A DNA stretch of 64,000 nucleotides from Pelobates cultripes (taxonomy: Eukaryota > Chordata > Amphibia > Anura > Pelobatidae): the NCBI GenBank assembly GCA_933207985.1, contig OW240913.1:360363702-360427701 (forward strand), read 5' to 3'. The translations under genes and the position numbers were made by a program. Below, one piece after another: positions 23,226-34,560 of this stretch; position 1 is the stretch's first letter, and the number at the start of each line of letters is the position of its first letter. A model generated the notes under the pieces. That model saw nothing but the letters and a program-made list of their open reading frames with translations. It was not told the origin of the DNA and did no database searches.

Positions 23226-23724
23226 AGACCTCCCAACTCTCCTGATTTCGACAGGACAGTCTGTATTTTAGGGTGATGTCCCACGTGAGAACTCTGCTCA
23301 AAAAGCATAGCTCGATCGCCTTATTACATGCGAGAGCTCTGAAACCGTGCATTCACTCAAGTCTGACCTAGATATTCTTTGGACGGTTCCGCCACCTTTG
23401 GGCATCACCATTGCTGTTGTTTGCATCATTGTCCCACCTCTTTTTACCCCACTCACTGACATCCCATCGAGGGGGTATGCAATCCTTTTGTTGACATGAA
23501 TTACAATTTCATATCACAAAGTCAAACAATTACAGAATGATTTTCTAAGCCATGCTTGTAGCTTTACAACAGGAAATAAGAAAATTGGAGGTTCCATTTA
23601 GGAGTTAAGTGCAACTGCCAAGGTGAGAAATATCTAGCCTGCACACAGAATCTATGGAATATGGATTGTATCCAGGACCACTATATGTATAAAATAAAAT
23701 ACTGCGACTTTAACCCCGCAACCC

Positions 23725-24213
23725 TTAAAGGAACACTATAGGCACCCAGACCACTTCAGCTCAATTAAGTGGTCTGGGTGCCAGGTCCATCTAGGATTAA
23801 CCCTGCCTGCTGTAAACATAGCAGTTTCAGAGAAACTGCTATGTTTACATATGGATTAATCCAGCCTCTAGTGGCAGTCTCATTGACAGCCGCTAGAGGC
23901 GCTTTCGCGCTTCTCACTGGGATTTTCACAGTGAGAAGACACCAGCGTCCATAGGAAAGCATTGAGAATGCTTTCCTATGGACTGGCTGAATGCGCGCAA
24001 AGCTCTTGCCGCGCATGCGCATTCAGCTGGTGACGTCAGAAGAGGGAGGAGAGTCCCCAGCGCAGAGGGAGTCTGGCGCTGGAAAAAGATGAGTGTTTAA
24101 CCCCCTTCCTCCCCCTTCAGCCGGGAGGGGGGCCATGAGGTTGGGGGCACCCTCAGGGCACAATAGTACCAGGAAAACGAGTTTGTTTTCCTGGCACTAT
24201 AGTGGTCCTTTAC
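23725..24213 (+). mobile_element. Long T2-like MITE, copy a
   Basis: About 489 bp, starting TTAAAGGAACACTATAGG and ending CACTATAGTGGTCCTTTA. Internal hairpins in order: GGCACCCAGACCACTT / AAGTGGTCTGGGTGCC; AAACATAGCAGTTTC / GAAACTGCTATGTTT; TCTCACTG / CAGTGAGA; CATAGGAAAGCATT / AATGCTTTCCTATG; CCAGGAAAAC / GTTTTCCTGG. Copies b-d have the same order. The frames at 23765-24022 and 23769-23954 are artefacts of it. There is no transposase. Confidence 0.8.
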
Positions 24214-24261
24214 CAATATGTCCTTCTCAGCCCGTATTTTCTCTTCTAATACTAGTTTTCT

Positions 24262-25490
24262 TACTTAATTTTTTATTTTTTTTGACAATCTTTATTTTTC
24301 AGTTTTATATTTGCAAAACAAGGGTGAGTACGCCAATTAAACATTCAGCCATGCGCAGGTGGATTACTTATTTAACAAAAATTGGGTATTGCAATAAGTC
24401 AAGCAATAATAGTAGGTATACAATCACCGTCTCTGCATGAACCATTGCTTAATTTGTAGTTAACGTGACCTGGGTCCTTGGAGTCCGAATAGCCATGGTT
24501 AGCATTGTGGTGTAGAACATGACCTCGGGATAAGGGTGAGCAATAGTGCAGATCTATGAAGGCATACGAAAATAAACTGTTCAGTAAGAACAGTACTTAA
24601 ATTACGGGAAGGTCACTGTTCACAGTACTGGCGTATGGGAAATATTAGTGTATTTGGAACTGGTAATTGGTTATTTTACCTTATGAAGCCCACGTGAGTT
24701 CTCAGACAGGTGCTAGGTGGCGAAACTGCAGGGCCAGTTTCTTCAATATGCTTGTGTCAGTAAACGGGGTCAAAGTACTCATGGTCCGTTCCTATCCCAT
24801 CACTCCGGGCCACCACGCGCCCCCCCAGGTAGTCCTGATGGTGTTAAGAGAAGAAGGGGGGGAAGATAGGGGAGGATGGCAAAGACAACCCCACCCCCTC
24901 CCCCCACTACAAATTAGTGATTCACTGCACTCAACTTTTTACTTTGTGTGCCTCTATATCAGTCCAGTTCAGGTTAACTCCCTTTTAGCCTCTGGTCAGG
25001 GCCCAGCCGGCACCACAGAGGAGAGAAAATCAACCCCCGCAGCTCCATCCATCACAGACGATGGGGACCATTACGGATCTCCACGCATGGACACAGAAGG
25101 CCCTTAATCCGGGCTAGGTGGGCGTTCCGCCATAAAGGAACACCAGGGGGCCCACGTCAGGGCACACTTCTCCAAAGTTCCCCATAGGGTGGCCATGAGG
25201 GACTCCATGTTGTATATTTCTTCCACTTTGTCCATTCATTGAGTCATGGTAGGTGGGTCTGTCGTACGCCACTTGAGCAGGATGAGAGATCTGGCGACAT
25301 TCAATAAATGTCTTGTTAGGGGGCGCTTATATGCAAAGAGAGAAAGCGTTGTGTGATGCCATAGCATCGGTAGGGGTTGGAATGGCAAGTCTGGGTCTAG
25401 GATTTCAGTTATCTTGGAATGTACTTGTTGCCAATAGGGCATTATATTGGCGCACATCCACCAGATGTAGAGGTCCGTCCCCACCTCAGT
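24262..25490 (-). pseudogene. L1-type LINE, ORF2 C-terminus and 3' end, 5' truncated
   Basis: The minus-strand frame 25236-25484 reads TDLYIWWMCANIMPYW, then VHSKITEIL, LLNVARSLILLKW and TDPPTMTQ. This is the pattern of the region after the RT domain in L1/Tx1-type ORF2 proteins, where a W-x-C block is followed by LLxxAR and a W near the C-terminus. Downstream on the minus strand is a 3' UTR ending in an A-rich tract, seen as T-runs at 24262-24300. No palm or endonuclease remains. The clade assignment is from memory of the family and is moderate. Confidence 0.55.
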
Positions 25491-27435
25491 TTCCTTACTT
25501 CAGTTTTTGTTTGGAGGGATGGCTTTGTAGCCTCCTCTTTCTTTTAACTCATTCTTTAGTTTTTTAATCCCCTTTCGCAGTTCTTATAACATTATTATTA
25601 TTTTTTTACTTATCTATGCTTTTCTCTCGTTCCCCCTTCGCCTCTCTTTCCCCATCCCAATGGCTTTTTTTGTGGCACAGTTGATGCCTTCCTCATCTTT
25701 TTATGCATTTTTCCATTTTCTTCTTCTTTCTGTTCCCTTTCCCCCCTGATTCATTCTAATTTCTTTCCCCTATGCATTGCTTTTTCCACTTTATTCATAT
25801 AAATGTCCTCCCTCTCACACTGATTCCATGTCACACAGAGCTCCATGCGCTCAACTTGCCAAAGCTTCTAAAGATATAGCTCTGTTTCTGCCTTATGACT
25901 TCATTTGTGCATGAATGAAACATCTACAAACATTGAACTCATTTGACTTTTATAAATCTCGTTTGATCATTTTTGAAAAAAAATTTGTAATGCTAAATGT
26001 TTCCATAAAATAGATTTTGTAGATAGATTTTTCGAAGGGTATCTACAGGTTTCCCGACTGGGATTATATTAAACACTTTAATCAATACTATTCATGTTTC
26101 AACTAAATAAGGCTTTTCAAGACAGTCGCTGGTACAAATTTTTTTTATTTTTTTTAAATTGTAAAGAAAGACGATTCATTATTTACTTTTTTTGTCTTCT
26201 GTTTCCCAGCTGTTCACAAAATAATGGGACAATTCGTGTTCTACTAGAGATGGTAACAAAGGGTTTCACTTTTTATATTGTTCTCTTCAGAATTCTAATT
26301 GAAAAGATTCTGGTCCCGTCGTACTGCTGGAAGGAGCTAGCTAATCAATGGGTGCCCTGGAGATCCATGACATGGTGCTATTATATGAGTATTCTTATCT
26401 TTTCACCATTAAATGTTCCTGAATTCAATGTTCTCTCAATTAATAAAGTGGCAGTTGGTAAAACAGGTTCAGAACAAATTCTCAACTTGTTTAAAAAGTT
26501 ATATTCCCAGAAGTGTCTAAAAAGATAGTAATGGGTGGCTAAGGATCGTGTCCACTTAAACGGCAGTCATTTATATAACGGGGAATTTCGTCTATCAAAT
26601 AGGTCACATTGGACCATGTGTTTATTAAGGGATCTTCACCTGCCATCTTGATGTCATTGGCGTCCTGCTAAAATACCTGGGGGTTCTTGTTTGATTTTAG
26701 TTTTTAACATATCAGGAGGATAAGCTACTAAATTGTGATTTGTGGCGAATGAACACTATTACTGATAAAATAGCCATCTAATTAGATTTCCCCTTTTACT
26801 GAATCCCAAGTAAATATGTAGTGCCAGGGAGCTTAACGAGTGTATCACACCTAATGTGACGCTTACTTATTGGAGAATGGGAGAGAAAATAATCTCAATA
26901 AGACACCAGACACACTTACCATGAAAGGGCATTAAGGAAAGACCAGAACCGACTTATACAAGTAATTACATATCAGCACTTTATCTGGATTCTTTAATTA
27001 AAAATACCAATCAACATTGTGTCTAGGCCTTAACTGATCTTCAGAAAGATAAAACATTATCTTGTTTACCTGAGTATTTTGTAGAAATAATGAATAAGTC
27101 AAAATAAAGTCAACTTTTCATAACTAATTTTCTTATACTGAGAAGCATCATTATTGGGTACTGTATAGCACTGTATCTGGTGTCAACCTCACGGGGAATA
27201 AAAATCAAATATTAAAATAGAAAACACTGTAATATTACAAATTGCTCCGGTTCTAGAAGTTAGATGCCTCACTTAGTTACAGACCATGTTGTGTAAAACC
27301 GCACATCATAAATGTAACGCATACAGCTACGTCATGTGTCTTTATGGTGTTTGCACATAACACAACAATATGCATGGGTTAATCAATCTAAATGTTGCCC
27401 CATTCATATTTCGCAATGCTAATTCATCCTTTAAG
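25491..27435. other. AT-rich DNA, no gene recognised
   Basis: A pyrimidine-rich tract lies at about 25540-25830. The 144-codon frame at 26094-26528 has no recognisable domain and no exon-like signals I can defend. Confidence 0.4.
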
Positions 27436-27779
27436 CAGAGTTGTATTTTTCATGAGGCTAACAAGGCAGTTTCCAGGGGGTGGCAAAAAATGCCCCTGCC
27501 AAGCGCCCTGGCAGATGCCTTGCAAGCCTCCTGCCACAGGGAGGCCCAAGAGCTGTTCAGCGGGCCACCATAGGGCTCCCCGAGGCACACTGCTGCTCAT
27601 ATTCTAACCAGGCAGTCGAGGGAGCATTCAGCTCTGTGGTCTTCTTACGCTGCTCCCTCCCGCGCGCCCTCCTGTGATGCCGGGAGCCGGATTATGACGT
27701 CACTCCGGCACTCGGCATCACTCAGCAGCACGAGAGAGAGCTGAGCAAAATTACAGTAATAGTAATGATAATTAGTGAG

Positions 27780-28047
27780 TGTATGAGAAAATGTTTGTCT
27801 GTGTGTGTGTCTGTCTGTCTGTCACTGAGTGTGTGTCTGTCAGGGAGTGTATCTGTCAATGAATGTGAGTCTGTCAGTGAAGGTGTATGTGTCTGTCGGT
27901 GAGTGTGGGTATGTCTGTCAGTGAATGTGTATATCTGTCAGTGAGTATGTGTGTGTGTGTGTGTGTCTGTCTGTCAGGGAGTGTGCAGCTGTTAGTGAAT
28001 GTGTGTGTCTGTCAGATAAGTGGTCTGTGAGTGTGTGTGTGTATGTT
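27780..28047. repeat. GT-rich satellite (GTCTGTCAGTGAGTGT type)
   Basis: Degenerate GTGTGTCTGTCAGTGAG units. The array is cut at 28047/28048 by the inner hAT element and continues after 31524. Confidence 0.8.
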
Positions 28048-28499
28048 CAGGGCCGGATTAACATAGGGGCTGATGGAGCTGCAGCTCCAGGCCCAGGCCC
28101 AGGCCCATGGAATAGGCCCATTGATTTAAAAAAAAATATATATATATATTTTGTTTTAAAAAAAAAATTTTCACACACTACTCGTAGGGATTCCACCTGG
28201 CTTTTATTTTATTGGCATAGTCAGTATTTGAGGCTGCCTGGCTGGTGCCAATATTGCAGTGATACTAGCAATATAAATGTTGGTATTTTTCTCAGTATAA
28301 ACAAGAGATTACTATGCAATACCAGCACTGGCCAGTAGGGGTCGCTGTATGTGGAGACAGTCAGGGATAGGAAGTTCCAGCATATCCCTCCCTGCCTATC
28401 TATACTCACTGATCTGCAGGGGTGCAGCTACAGAGAGTCCAGACAGCAACTCCCACCCTGCAGAGACAGCCTACAGCTCAGGGAAGTAAGGGATGGGGT

Positions 28500-29222
28500 G
28501 AAAGGCTGCAAGGAGACATACACTAAGGGACATTGGGAGACATTATGACACAGACACATGGGGACACAGTGTCCCCATGTCTCCCAGCCAGTGTCCCTGG
28601 TGTCTCAGTGCCCCCTAGTCTCCCAGTGACCCCTAGTCTCCCAGTGCCCCCAGTCTGCCAGTGTCTCACTGTCCCCATGTCTCCTAGTACCTCCATGTCT
28701 CTCAGTGCCTCAAGTGTCCCAATGTCCCTAAGCTAGTGTCCCTAGTGTCTGTGGCCCTGGTGTCTCAGTGTCCCCATGTCTCCCAGTGCCCCCATGTCTC
28801 AATGTCCCCATGTCCCCCAGCCAGTATCTCTAGTATCTTTGTCCCTGGTGTCTATGTCCCCATGTCTTCAAGTGTCCCATATTTTCCCATTGTCCCCATG
28901 TGTCCCAGCCAGAGTCTCCTAGTCTCCCAGTGTCACTGGTGTCTCCGTGTCCCTAGGTCTCCCCGTGTCCCCAGGTCTCCCCGTCTTCCTAGTGTCCTAG
29001 TGACATGGGGACCCTGGGATACATGGGGACACAGGGAGACATAGGGCATTGAGACACCGATACATAGGATCACTGGGAGACCTGGGGACACGACACTAAG
29101 GGACACTGGGAGACATGGGGCACTGAGACACTGATACATAGGAACACTGAGACCTGGAGTAATCGACACATGGGGGCACTGAGTCATGAGGGCACTGGGA
29201 GACATGGGGGCACTGGGAGGAA
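28500..29222. repeat. Palindromic tandem block (GTCTCCCAGTGTCCC units)
   Basis: From about 28560 to 28995 the plus strand repeats GTGTCCCCATGTCTCCCAGT-like words of about 20 bp. From about 29005 to 29222 it carries the reverse complement (ACTGGGAGACATGGGGACAC). A shorter reverse part precedes 28565. Both arms are built of the same units, so the block can fold on itself. The open frames here on both strands are repeat artefacts. Confidence 0.75.
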
Positions 29223-29477
29223 TCCATCTTTACAGCAGATTTAAACTACGTAGTTTTTTTGGTGATTTTACAGCATTTTCTCTTATGTCACTCCTTGTGA
29301 TTTACATCATGTGATGTCACCCATACATATTTAATTATGCAAATTAGTAAGGCCGGTATGTTTTTCCAAGAAAGGTAGCAACCCTAACTACTTTTCACAT
29401 ACTCTTACTTAAGTATGGAAACTTAAGAGGGATGTATGGGAACAAAACTTGTGTGGACTGGCTGACAATGAATATAG

Positions 29478-30077
29478 TTAAAGGGACACTATAGTCACCC
29501 GAACAACTACAACTTATTGAATTTGTTCTGGTGAGTAGAATCATTACCATCAGGCTTTTTGCGGTAAGCATGGTCTTTTCAGAGAAAATGCAGTGTTTAC
29601 ATTACAGCCTAGTGATAACTTCACTGGCCACTCCTTAAATGACTGTTAGAGATCCTTCCTGGGTCATGGCTGCCTAAAATGCATCCAAACATTCAGTGTC
29701 TCCTCCCTCTGCATGCAGACACTGAACTTTCCTCATAGAGATTCATTAATTAAATTCATCTATATAAGGAGATGCTGATTGGCCAGGGCTATGTTTGAAT
29801 CATGCTGGCTCTGACCCTGATCTGCCTCTTTGTCAGTCTCAGCCAATCCTATGGGGGAAGCACTGTGATTGGATCAGCCACCACTTCTAATGATGTCAGC
29901 AGACTGCTTGTTTTTATGAGTTTAACAGCATGCAGAGTTACAGCTTCAGGCTTGAATATAGTAGGATTTTGCTATATTTATGGAGGCATGAGGGGTCCAG
30001 GGGGGTTGGATGGTGGTGTTAACACTATAGGGTCATGTATTCATGTTTGTGTTCCTGACCCTATAGTGATCCTTTAA
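29478..30077. mobile_element. T2-like MITE, 600 bp
   Basis: TTAAAGGGACACTATAGTCA at the left and CCTATAGTGATCCTTTAA at the right, with TTAA at both boundaries (29478-29481, 30074-30077). It is nested in the hAT element. The 91-codon frame at 29802-30077 runs to the element's end and is not a gene. Confidence 0.75.
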
Positions 30078-30762
30078 GGTAATGCTGACTTTGGTCTCTC
30101 TAACACATGTTCCCTTTCTTCTACACTCACTACATACAGCTTTTCTCTGTCCCAGACCATATACCAGGAGCTTCTGTCTGCTAGTAAGAAGGTAAGGAGA
30201 CAAGTGGACCAGCGAGTGCTAGGGGACAGTCCTTAGAAAGCGTTGAGCGAGCGCATCATTAGATGAATTGATGCCAAGCTCAGGGTGCTCTCTGCATAGT
30301 ATGCCCTTAGTTGGCCAGCTGCATGATTGGCATGCAGCCTGACATGCATTCATGCCAGGCTGGCCTTCTAATTCTTTGAGCAGACATGTCCTCTTTTTGG
30401 GCATGTTCGCCCCTTTTGGCAGGTTACGTGATTTGGGTCAGTGGCACACCTTTTTACCCCGCCCATTTACTTGCTGTTTGACTGGACACTGTTGTTAGGG
30501 GGTATGGATTTACTTGAAAGATTAAAACATAAATTAGAAAGAGATTAGCCTAGGGTATGTGTTTTCTTATACCGTGTTTCCCCGAAAATAAGCCCTACCC
30601 CGAAAATAAGCCCTAGCTGGATTATCGGGGTGGGCTGCAATATAAGCCCTACCCCGAAAATAAGACCTAGCCGCCGGCCCTTTAAATGCCTTAGCCGCCT
30701 GAGCGCTCTATAGAGAGCGCTCAGACGGCTGCCGCACTGCCTCACCTCCCCTTCCCTGTAGC

Positions 30763-30875
30763 GTGGCCGAGCTCCTCTCCGGTCCGCGACCCGCCCGGAC
30801 TGACAGGAAGTGCACACTGGGTGTGCACTTCCTGTCAGTCCGGCCGGGTCGCGGACCGGAGAGGAGCTCGGCCAC
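30763..30875. repeat. Large near-perfect hairpin
   Basis: GTGGCCGAGCTCCTCTCCGG through GGAAGTGCACAC is mirrored by its reverse complement around the loop TGGG. Arms are about 54 bp with one or two mismatches. The stem extends outward imperfectly (CCTCACCTCCCC / GGGGAGGTGTGAGG). A second palindrome, TGAGCGCTCTATAGAGAGCGCTCA, lies just left at about 30699. Confidence 0.9.
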
Positions 30876-30892
30876 AGGGGAGGTGTGAGGAG

Positions 30893-31245
30893 AAGATTGG
30901 AGGGGGGGGAGGTACAGGAGGAGGGAGGGGGGATAAAATTACAGGAGGGAGGGGGGGGATATTACTGGGAGGGGGGGGGAGAGTATTACAGGGAGGGGGA
31001 TAATATTACAGGGAGGGAGGGGGAGAGTATTACAGGGAGGGAGGGGAGAATATTACAGGGGGGATACATTACAGGGAGAGATGGGGGATACATTACAGGG
31101 AGGGAGGGGAGTATTACAGGAGGGAGGGGTAGAGTACAGGGAGGGAGGGAGGGAGAATATTACAGGGAGGGAGGGGGGGATAATATTACAGGGAGGGAGG
31201 GGGGGAGGGAGTGGAGAATATTACAGGGAGGGGGAGGTGAGGGTC
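30893..31245 (+). repeat. G-rich tandem array (GGGAGGGAGGGGGATATTACA type)
   Basis: Units of about 20-35 bp contain runs of 3-9 G separated by A and a TATTACAGG spacer. Many adjacent G-runs make G-quadruplex formation plausible on the plus strand. Confidence 0.85.
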
Positions 31246-31934
31246 TCTGGGGGGGTTACACAGCGCGGACACCGGCTGACAGAATGGCTCTAAGCCCTAC
31301 CCTGAAAATAAGCCCTAGTGTGTTTTTTGTGACTAAAATTAATATAAGACCCGGTCTTATTTTCGGAGAAACACGGTAGCTGCTGTTTTCTTTCTCTCCA
31401 GCACCATCTCCATCAGATACATGACGCTTGGGAGTGTTTTACTGTTTTTGGTCGATATGATTCTGTAATTAGGCCCATCATACTTGTCAGCACCAGGCCC
31501 ACTAGGCTCTTAATCTGCCCCTGTGTATGTTAGTGAGTATCCGTCAGTGCATGTATTAGTGAGGTTCTTTGTCTGTCAGTCAAAAAAGTTTGTGTTGGTT
31601 TTAAAAAAGAAAAGGTGCAGCAAGTTTGGATATGGGGGTGGGGATACCTAGTTTAGTCATGCCTAGTGCAGCACAAATCCAAAATACACCACTGCCTACA
31701 GGTATAGATCGTGTATGTCTGTTGCTATAGAAACAGATAACAGTTTCTAAAAGCAAATGAGGAAAAAATAAAATAGCATTTCTGCTTGGCTGTTTTTGTT
31801 TAACGTTCTGCAGAAGTCAGTTAAGGGTTCTGACTGAGTGAAGGTGCACCTTTAGATGGAAGATTCGTTCTAGATTTTGTAATGATTTAATCATATTGTA
31901 ATTTTCTTCTCCAGTTTTTTCCACTGTCAAATGT

Positions 31935-32414
31935 TTAAAGGACCACTATAGTGCCAGGAAAACATACTCATTTTCCTGGCACTATAGTGCCCTGAGGGTG
32001 CCCCCACCCTCAGGGACCCCCTCCCGCCCGACTCTGGGGAGAGGAAGGGATTAAAGTCTTACCTTACTCCAGCGCCGGACGGGGAGCTCTCCACCTTCAT
32101 AGCGACGTCATCGGCTGAATGCGCATGTGCGGCAGGAGCCGCGCGCGCATTCAGCCAGTTCATAGGAAAGCATTTACAATGCTTTCCTATGGACGCTGGC
32201 GTCTTCGCACTGTGATTTTCACAGTGAGAAGCACGCAAGCGCCTCTAGCGGCTGTCAATGAGACAGCCACTAGAGGCTTTAGAGGCTGGATTAACCCTTT
32301 TATAAACATAGCAGTTTCTCTGTTTATAAAAAAAAAAGGGTTAAACCTAGCTGGACCAGGCACCCAGACCAAGATTAAGTTGAAGTGGTCTGGGTGCCTA
32401 TAGTGGTCCTTTAA
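31935..32414 (-). mobile_element. Long T2-like MITE, copy b
   Basis: TTAAAGGACCACTATAGTGC to TATAGTGGTCCTTTAA, with TTAA at both edges. The internal hairpins are those of copy a, in reverse orientation. The frames at 32119-32403 and 32187-32372 are artefacts. Confidence 0.85.
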
Positions 32415-32879
32415 AGCACGCCGTTTTTACACAGTGATACTTTTAGTTTAGAAAAATTAATAAATAAATAAAAGTCAAGGAAAATCGAGTCATGTTCCTA
32501 ATTAGAAATGTCAGTCTTTCCATTTCCAAGTAAATGTAATTCCATCAAACAATAATTCCTAGAGAAACATGGCGACTTTTAAGAGAAAATCCACAGCAGC
32601 TCTGGGAAATTCGCATGTTCTTTTTGATTGAAAATTATGTTTTTGATGTGTTTCACGGAGTACTTGTCGGGATACTATAGTCAAAATTTTTTACAAAAGA
32701 ACGTTGTGTTACATTCAGAGATGTATACAGTGCGGAATGTTTCACATAAACTCCACATAAAACATGTCTGACTTAAAGAGACAGTAACACTTTATTACAT
32801 AATAAAGGACCTGTCAGCCTAGTATTGCACTGGACAGGAAGAAAAGGGATCCCAAAAACAGTTAAGGAGTATGTGAAAG
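32415..32879. other. No gene recognised
   Basis: AT-rich DNA with a short T2-like scrap (CTTAAAGAGACAGTAACACT) near 32775. Confidence 0.4.
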
Positions 32880-33430
32880 GGGGAGTGGGGCCTGACTGTC
32901 ATGCTGGATAGTCGCATCCTTGTTGAGCTCCAGCACATGAGCTACTTAGGGCGGCTTGTACCCCCATCGGTGATTTTGCACACCAAAGGGTGATCCCGGG
33001 CCACTTAGGGTGCTGTCAACCTGTGTTTTGATGTCCTTGGATTTCCACAATGCCAGAGAACAGAGAATAAGTTTGGCGGCCTAGTGAGTCCAGGAGAGTG
33101 GAGTAGCGGCCGCTCTTAGCCCCTGAACCGTGCTGCCGACTGGTGCCCTGTTTCCCCCCTTTGGACCAGTGCAGGTTATCCTGGTCTACCCTTTGGAGTC
33201 TCCCTTACCATCGTGAGGGTGCATGGCATACCTGCTGAACAAACTAGTGGCTCCAGTGCTCACAAGATGGCTGGTGCCACATGCTCTTCCGAATTCTGTG
33301 GAGAACCCAGCAGTCTCCTGCATCGCCTGAATGGCTACTTCAAGTCCTTCTGGGCACAGCCACAGAAGTACCTGAAACCTGCCATGTCAAGTGATGGGAC
33401 CAACGATGAACACGCCATCTGCAACTATCT
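32880..33430 (+). pseudogene. Possible L1-type LINE 5' region fragment
   Basis: The GC-richer segment with GGGGCCTGACTGTCATGCTG and GTTGAGCTCCAGC resembles the 5' UTR of amphibian L1-like elements. The frame 33213-33551 holds SSLLHRLNGYFKSFWAQ but no diagnostic domain. The frame's end comes from the Tc1 fossil. Low confidence. Confidence 0.3.
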
Positions 33431-33435
33431 GCTGC

Positions 33436-34025
33436 AAAAACAGCTGATGCGTCAAGGAATGGACTCCACAAGACCCCTGAATGTGTCCTGTAGTATCTGG
33501 CAAAAAATTAGCAGATCTTTTAGGTCACGCAAGTTGCAAGGTGGATCGTAATTGTTGTTACGATCCATGGATCGTATTTGTTGTTCCAGCACATCCTACA
33601 GATGCTCAATCAGATTGAGATTTGGTGAATTTGGAGGCCAAGTCAACACCTTAAATAATTTGTCATGAAGAGGTGTACGTGGTCTGCAACAATCTCTTGC
33701 TAGGTGGTATGTGTCAAAGTAACATTTACAAGCCAGGACCCATGGATTCACAGCAGAGCATTGGGCAGACCATAATACTGCCTCTGCCAGCCTGCCATCT
33801 TCACATTGCAGTGCATCCTGCGGCTAGCTCTTCACCAGGTAAACAATGCACAAGCACCTGGCCATCCACATGTTCTAAAATTTAACATGATTCATCAGAC
33901 CAGGCATCCTTTTTTCATTTCTCCATGGTCCTGTTCTAAAGCTCACCTCCCCTGAAGGTGATTTTGGCGATGGACAGTGGTTATCACGGTGTGAAGGAAT
34001 ACCCCATGACTTTCGGCTCCTTTTC
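33436..34025 (-). pseudogene. Tc1-like transposase fossil
   Basis: Read on the minus strand, 33600-33655 gives LTWPPNSPNLNLIEHL, the conserved C-terminal catalytic block of Tc1-like DDE transposases. Below it come DVLEQQIRSM, NLRDLKDLL and DTFRGLVESIP, the usual C-terminus. Upstream (33660-34020) are VHRQN, an ALEQDHGEMKK-like block and a decayed SDES catalytic segment. Several stops, frameshifts and a deletion between the second and third catalytic blocks make it dead. No inverted termini were found. The plus-strand frames here are shadows. Confidence 0.75.
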
Positions 34026-34099
34026 TTGTCTGGATTGGTGTCCAATTTTATTTCGTTTATTTTGCTCGGTTCCTGAACTGAGACCACCCCAGAGACCCA

Positions 34100-34560
34100 T
34101 TAGAATGTGGAACTTAAGTATCTTGTACGAAAACCACAATGGAATGAATTAATTGAATGGCCATTTTGTCTCCCGAATGCAGGCAGCGGGACTTGGTTGT
34201 CGAGTGCCAGGCTCGCAGACGAGTACACAGATGCTCGTAGGCTGGAGCGGTCTCACACCAGAGCTCAACCTTCCTGAATCAAGTCCCCAGCACCAATCAC
34301 AGGGGGGAGCTATCAACCTCCTCCACGACCCTCTTCAACAGTGTATAGACCACCCCAGATAACCAGTCCTCGCTGCTACCGGTGCAAACAAGTGGGACAC
34401 TACTGCAAAGATTGCCCCCTGGAACAACCCAGATCCAACTGAACCGGCCAGGGATTCCCAACCAACGGGCGGCTGCACACTGCTTGGACTACCCTTTGAC
34501 CACATCCTGGAAAGCCTGGGAGCTGACTCGGTTAGAACCCCTGGGATTCCTACATGAGGC
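34100..34560 (+). pseudogene. Retroelement Gag-like remnant with CCHC zinc knuckle
   Basis: In one plus-strand frame, codons 34374-34415 read CYRCKQVGHYCKDC, a C-X2-C-X4-H-X4-C zinc knuckle typical of Gag nucleocapsids of LTR retroelements. The frame is open upstream for SVYRPPQITSPR and closes soon after (EQPRSN then stop). I see no protease or RT nearby. It could equally come from a LINE ORF1 or another knuckle protein. Reported as a fossil only. Confidence 0.4.

Larger units (their letters stand above)
30572..31376. mobile_element. Tc1/mariner-type MITE with TA flanks
   Basis: Ends CCGTGTTTCCCCGAAAATAA and TTATTTTCGGAGAAACACGG are inverted, with TA on both sides (30570-30571, 31377-31378). 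Both subterminal regions repeat AATAAGCCCTA(C/G). TA duplication is the Tc1/mariner rule. Inside are a 113-bp hairpin and a G-rich array, and no transposase. The 189-codon frame 30810-31379 is Gly/Arg/Glu-rich repeat and not a gene. Confidence 0.75.
28048..31523. mobile_element. hAT element (CAGGGCCGGATTAA ends) with perfect 8-bp duplication
   Basis: The element begins CAGGGCCGGATTAA and ends TTAATCTGCCCCTG (inverted, two mismatches). TGTATGTT flanks it exactly at 28040-28047 and 31524-31531, the 8-bp duplication expected of hAT transposons. The flanking satellite continues across the empty site. Its 3.5-kb length comes largely from internal additions: a palindromic tandem block, a T2-like MITE (29478-30077) and a Tc1/mariner-type MITE (30572-31376). 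No transposase frame is recognisable, so it is non-autonomous. Confidence 0.75.
27436..31694. mobile_element. Outer hAT-like element carrying satellite and nested elements
   Basis: The left end CAGAGTTGTATTTTTCATGA, followed by AACAAGGCAGTTTCC and GGGGGTGGCAAAAAA, matches the reversed right part of the short element at 36840-37051. The right end AAAATACACCACTG matches that element's left end reversed. Flanks CCTTTAAG and CCTACAGG agree at 5 of 8 positions, a possible decayed 8-bp duplication. Inside are the GT-rich satellite (27780-28047, 31532-31600) and the inner hAT element. No transposase was seen. Confidence 0.45.

Noticed and set aside
26094..26528. 144-codon frame as an exon
   Set aside because: No recognisable domain, AT-rich low-complexity start and no splice context I could defend.
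30810..31379. 189-codon Gly/Arg/Glu-rich protein
   Set aside because: Lies entirely in the hairpin and G-rich array of a MITE and ends at its terminus.
33213..33551. 112-codon frame as a gene
   Set aside because: Its last third is the antisense of the Tc1 transposase C-terminus.
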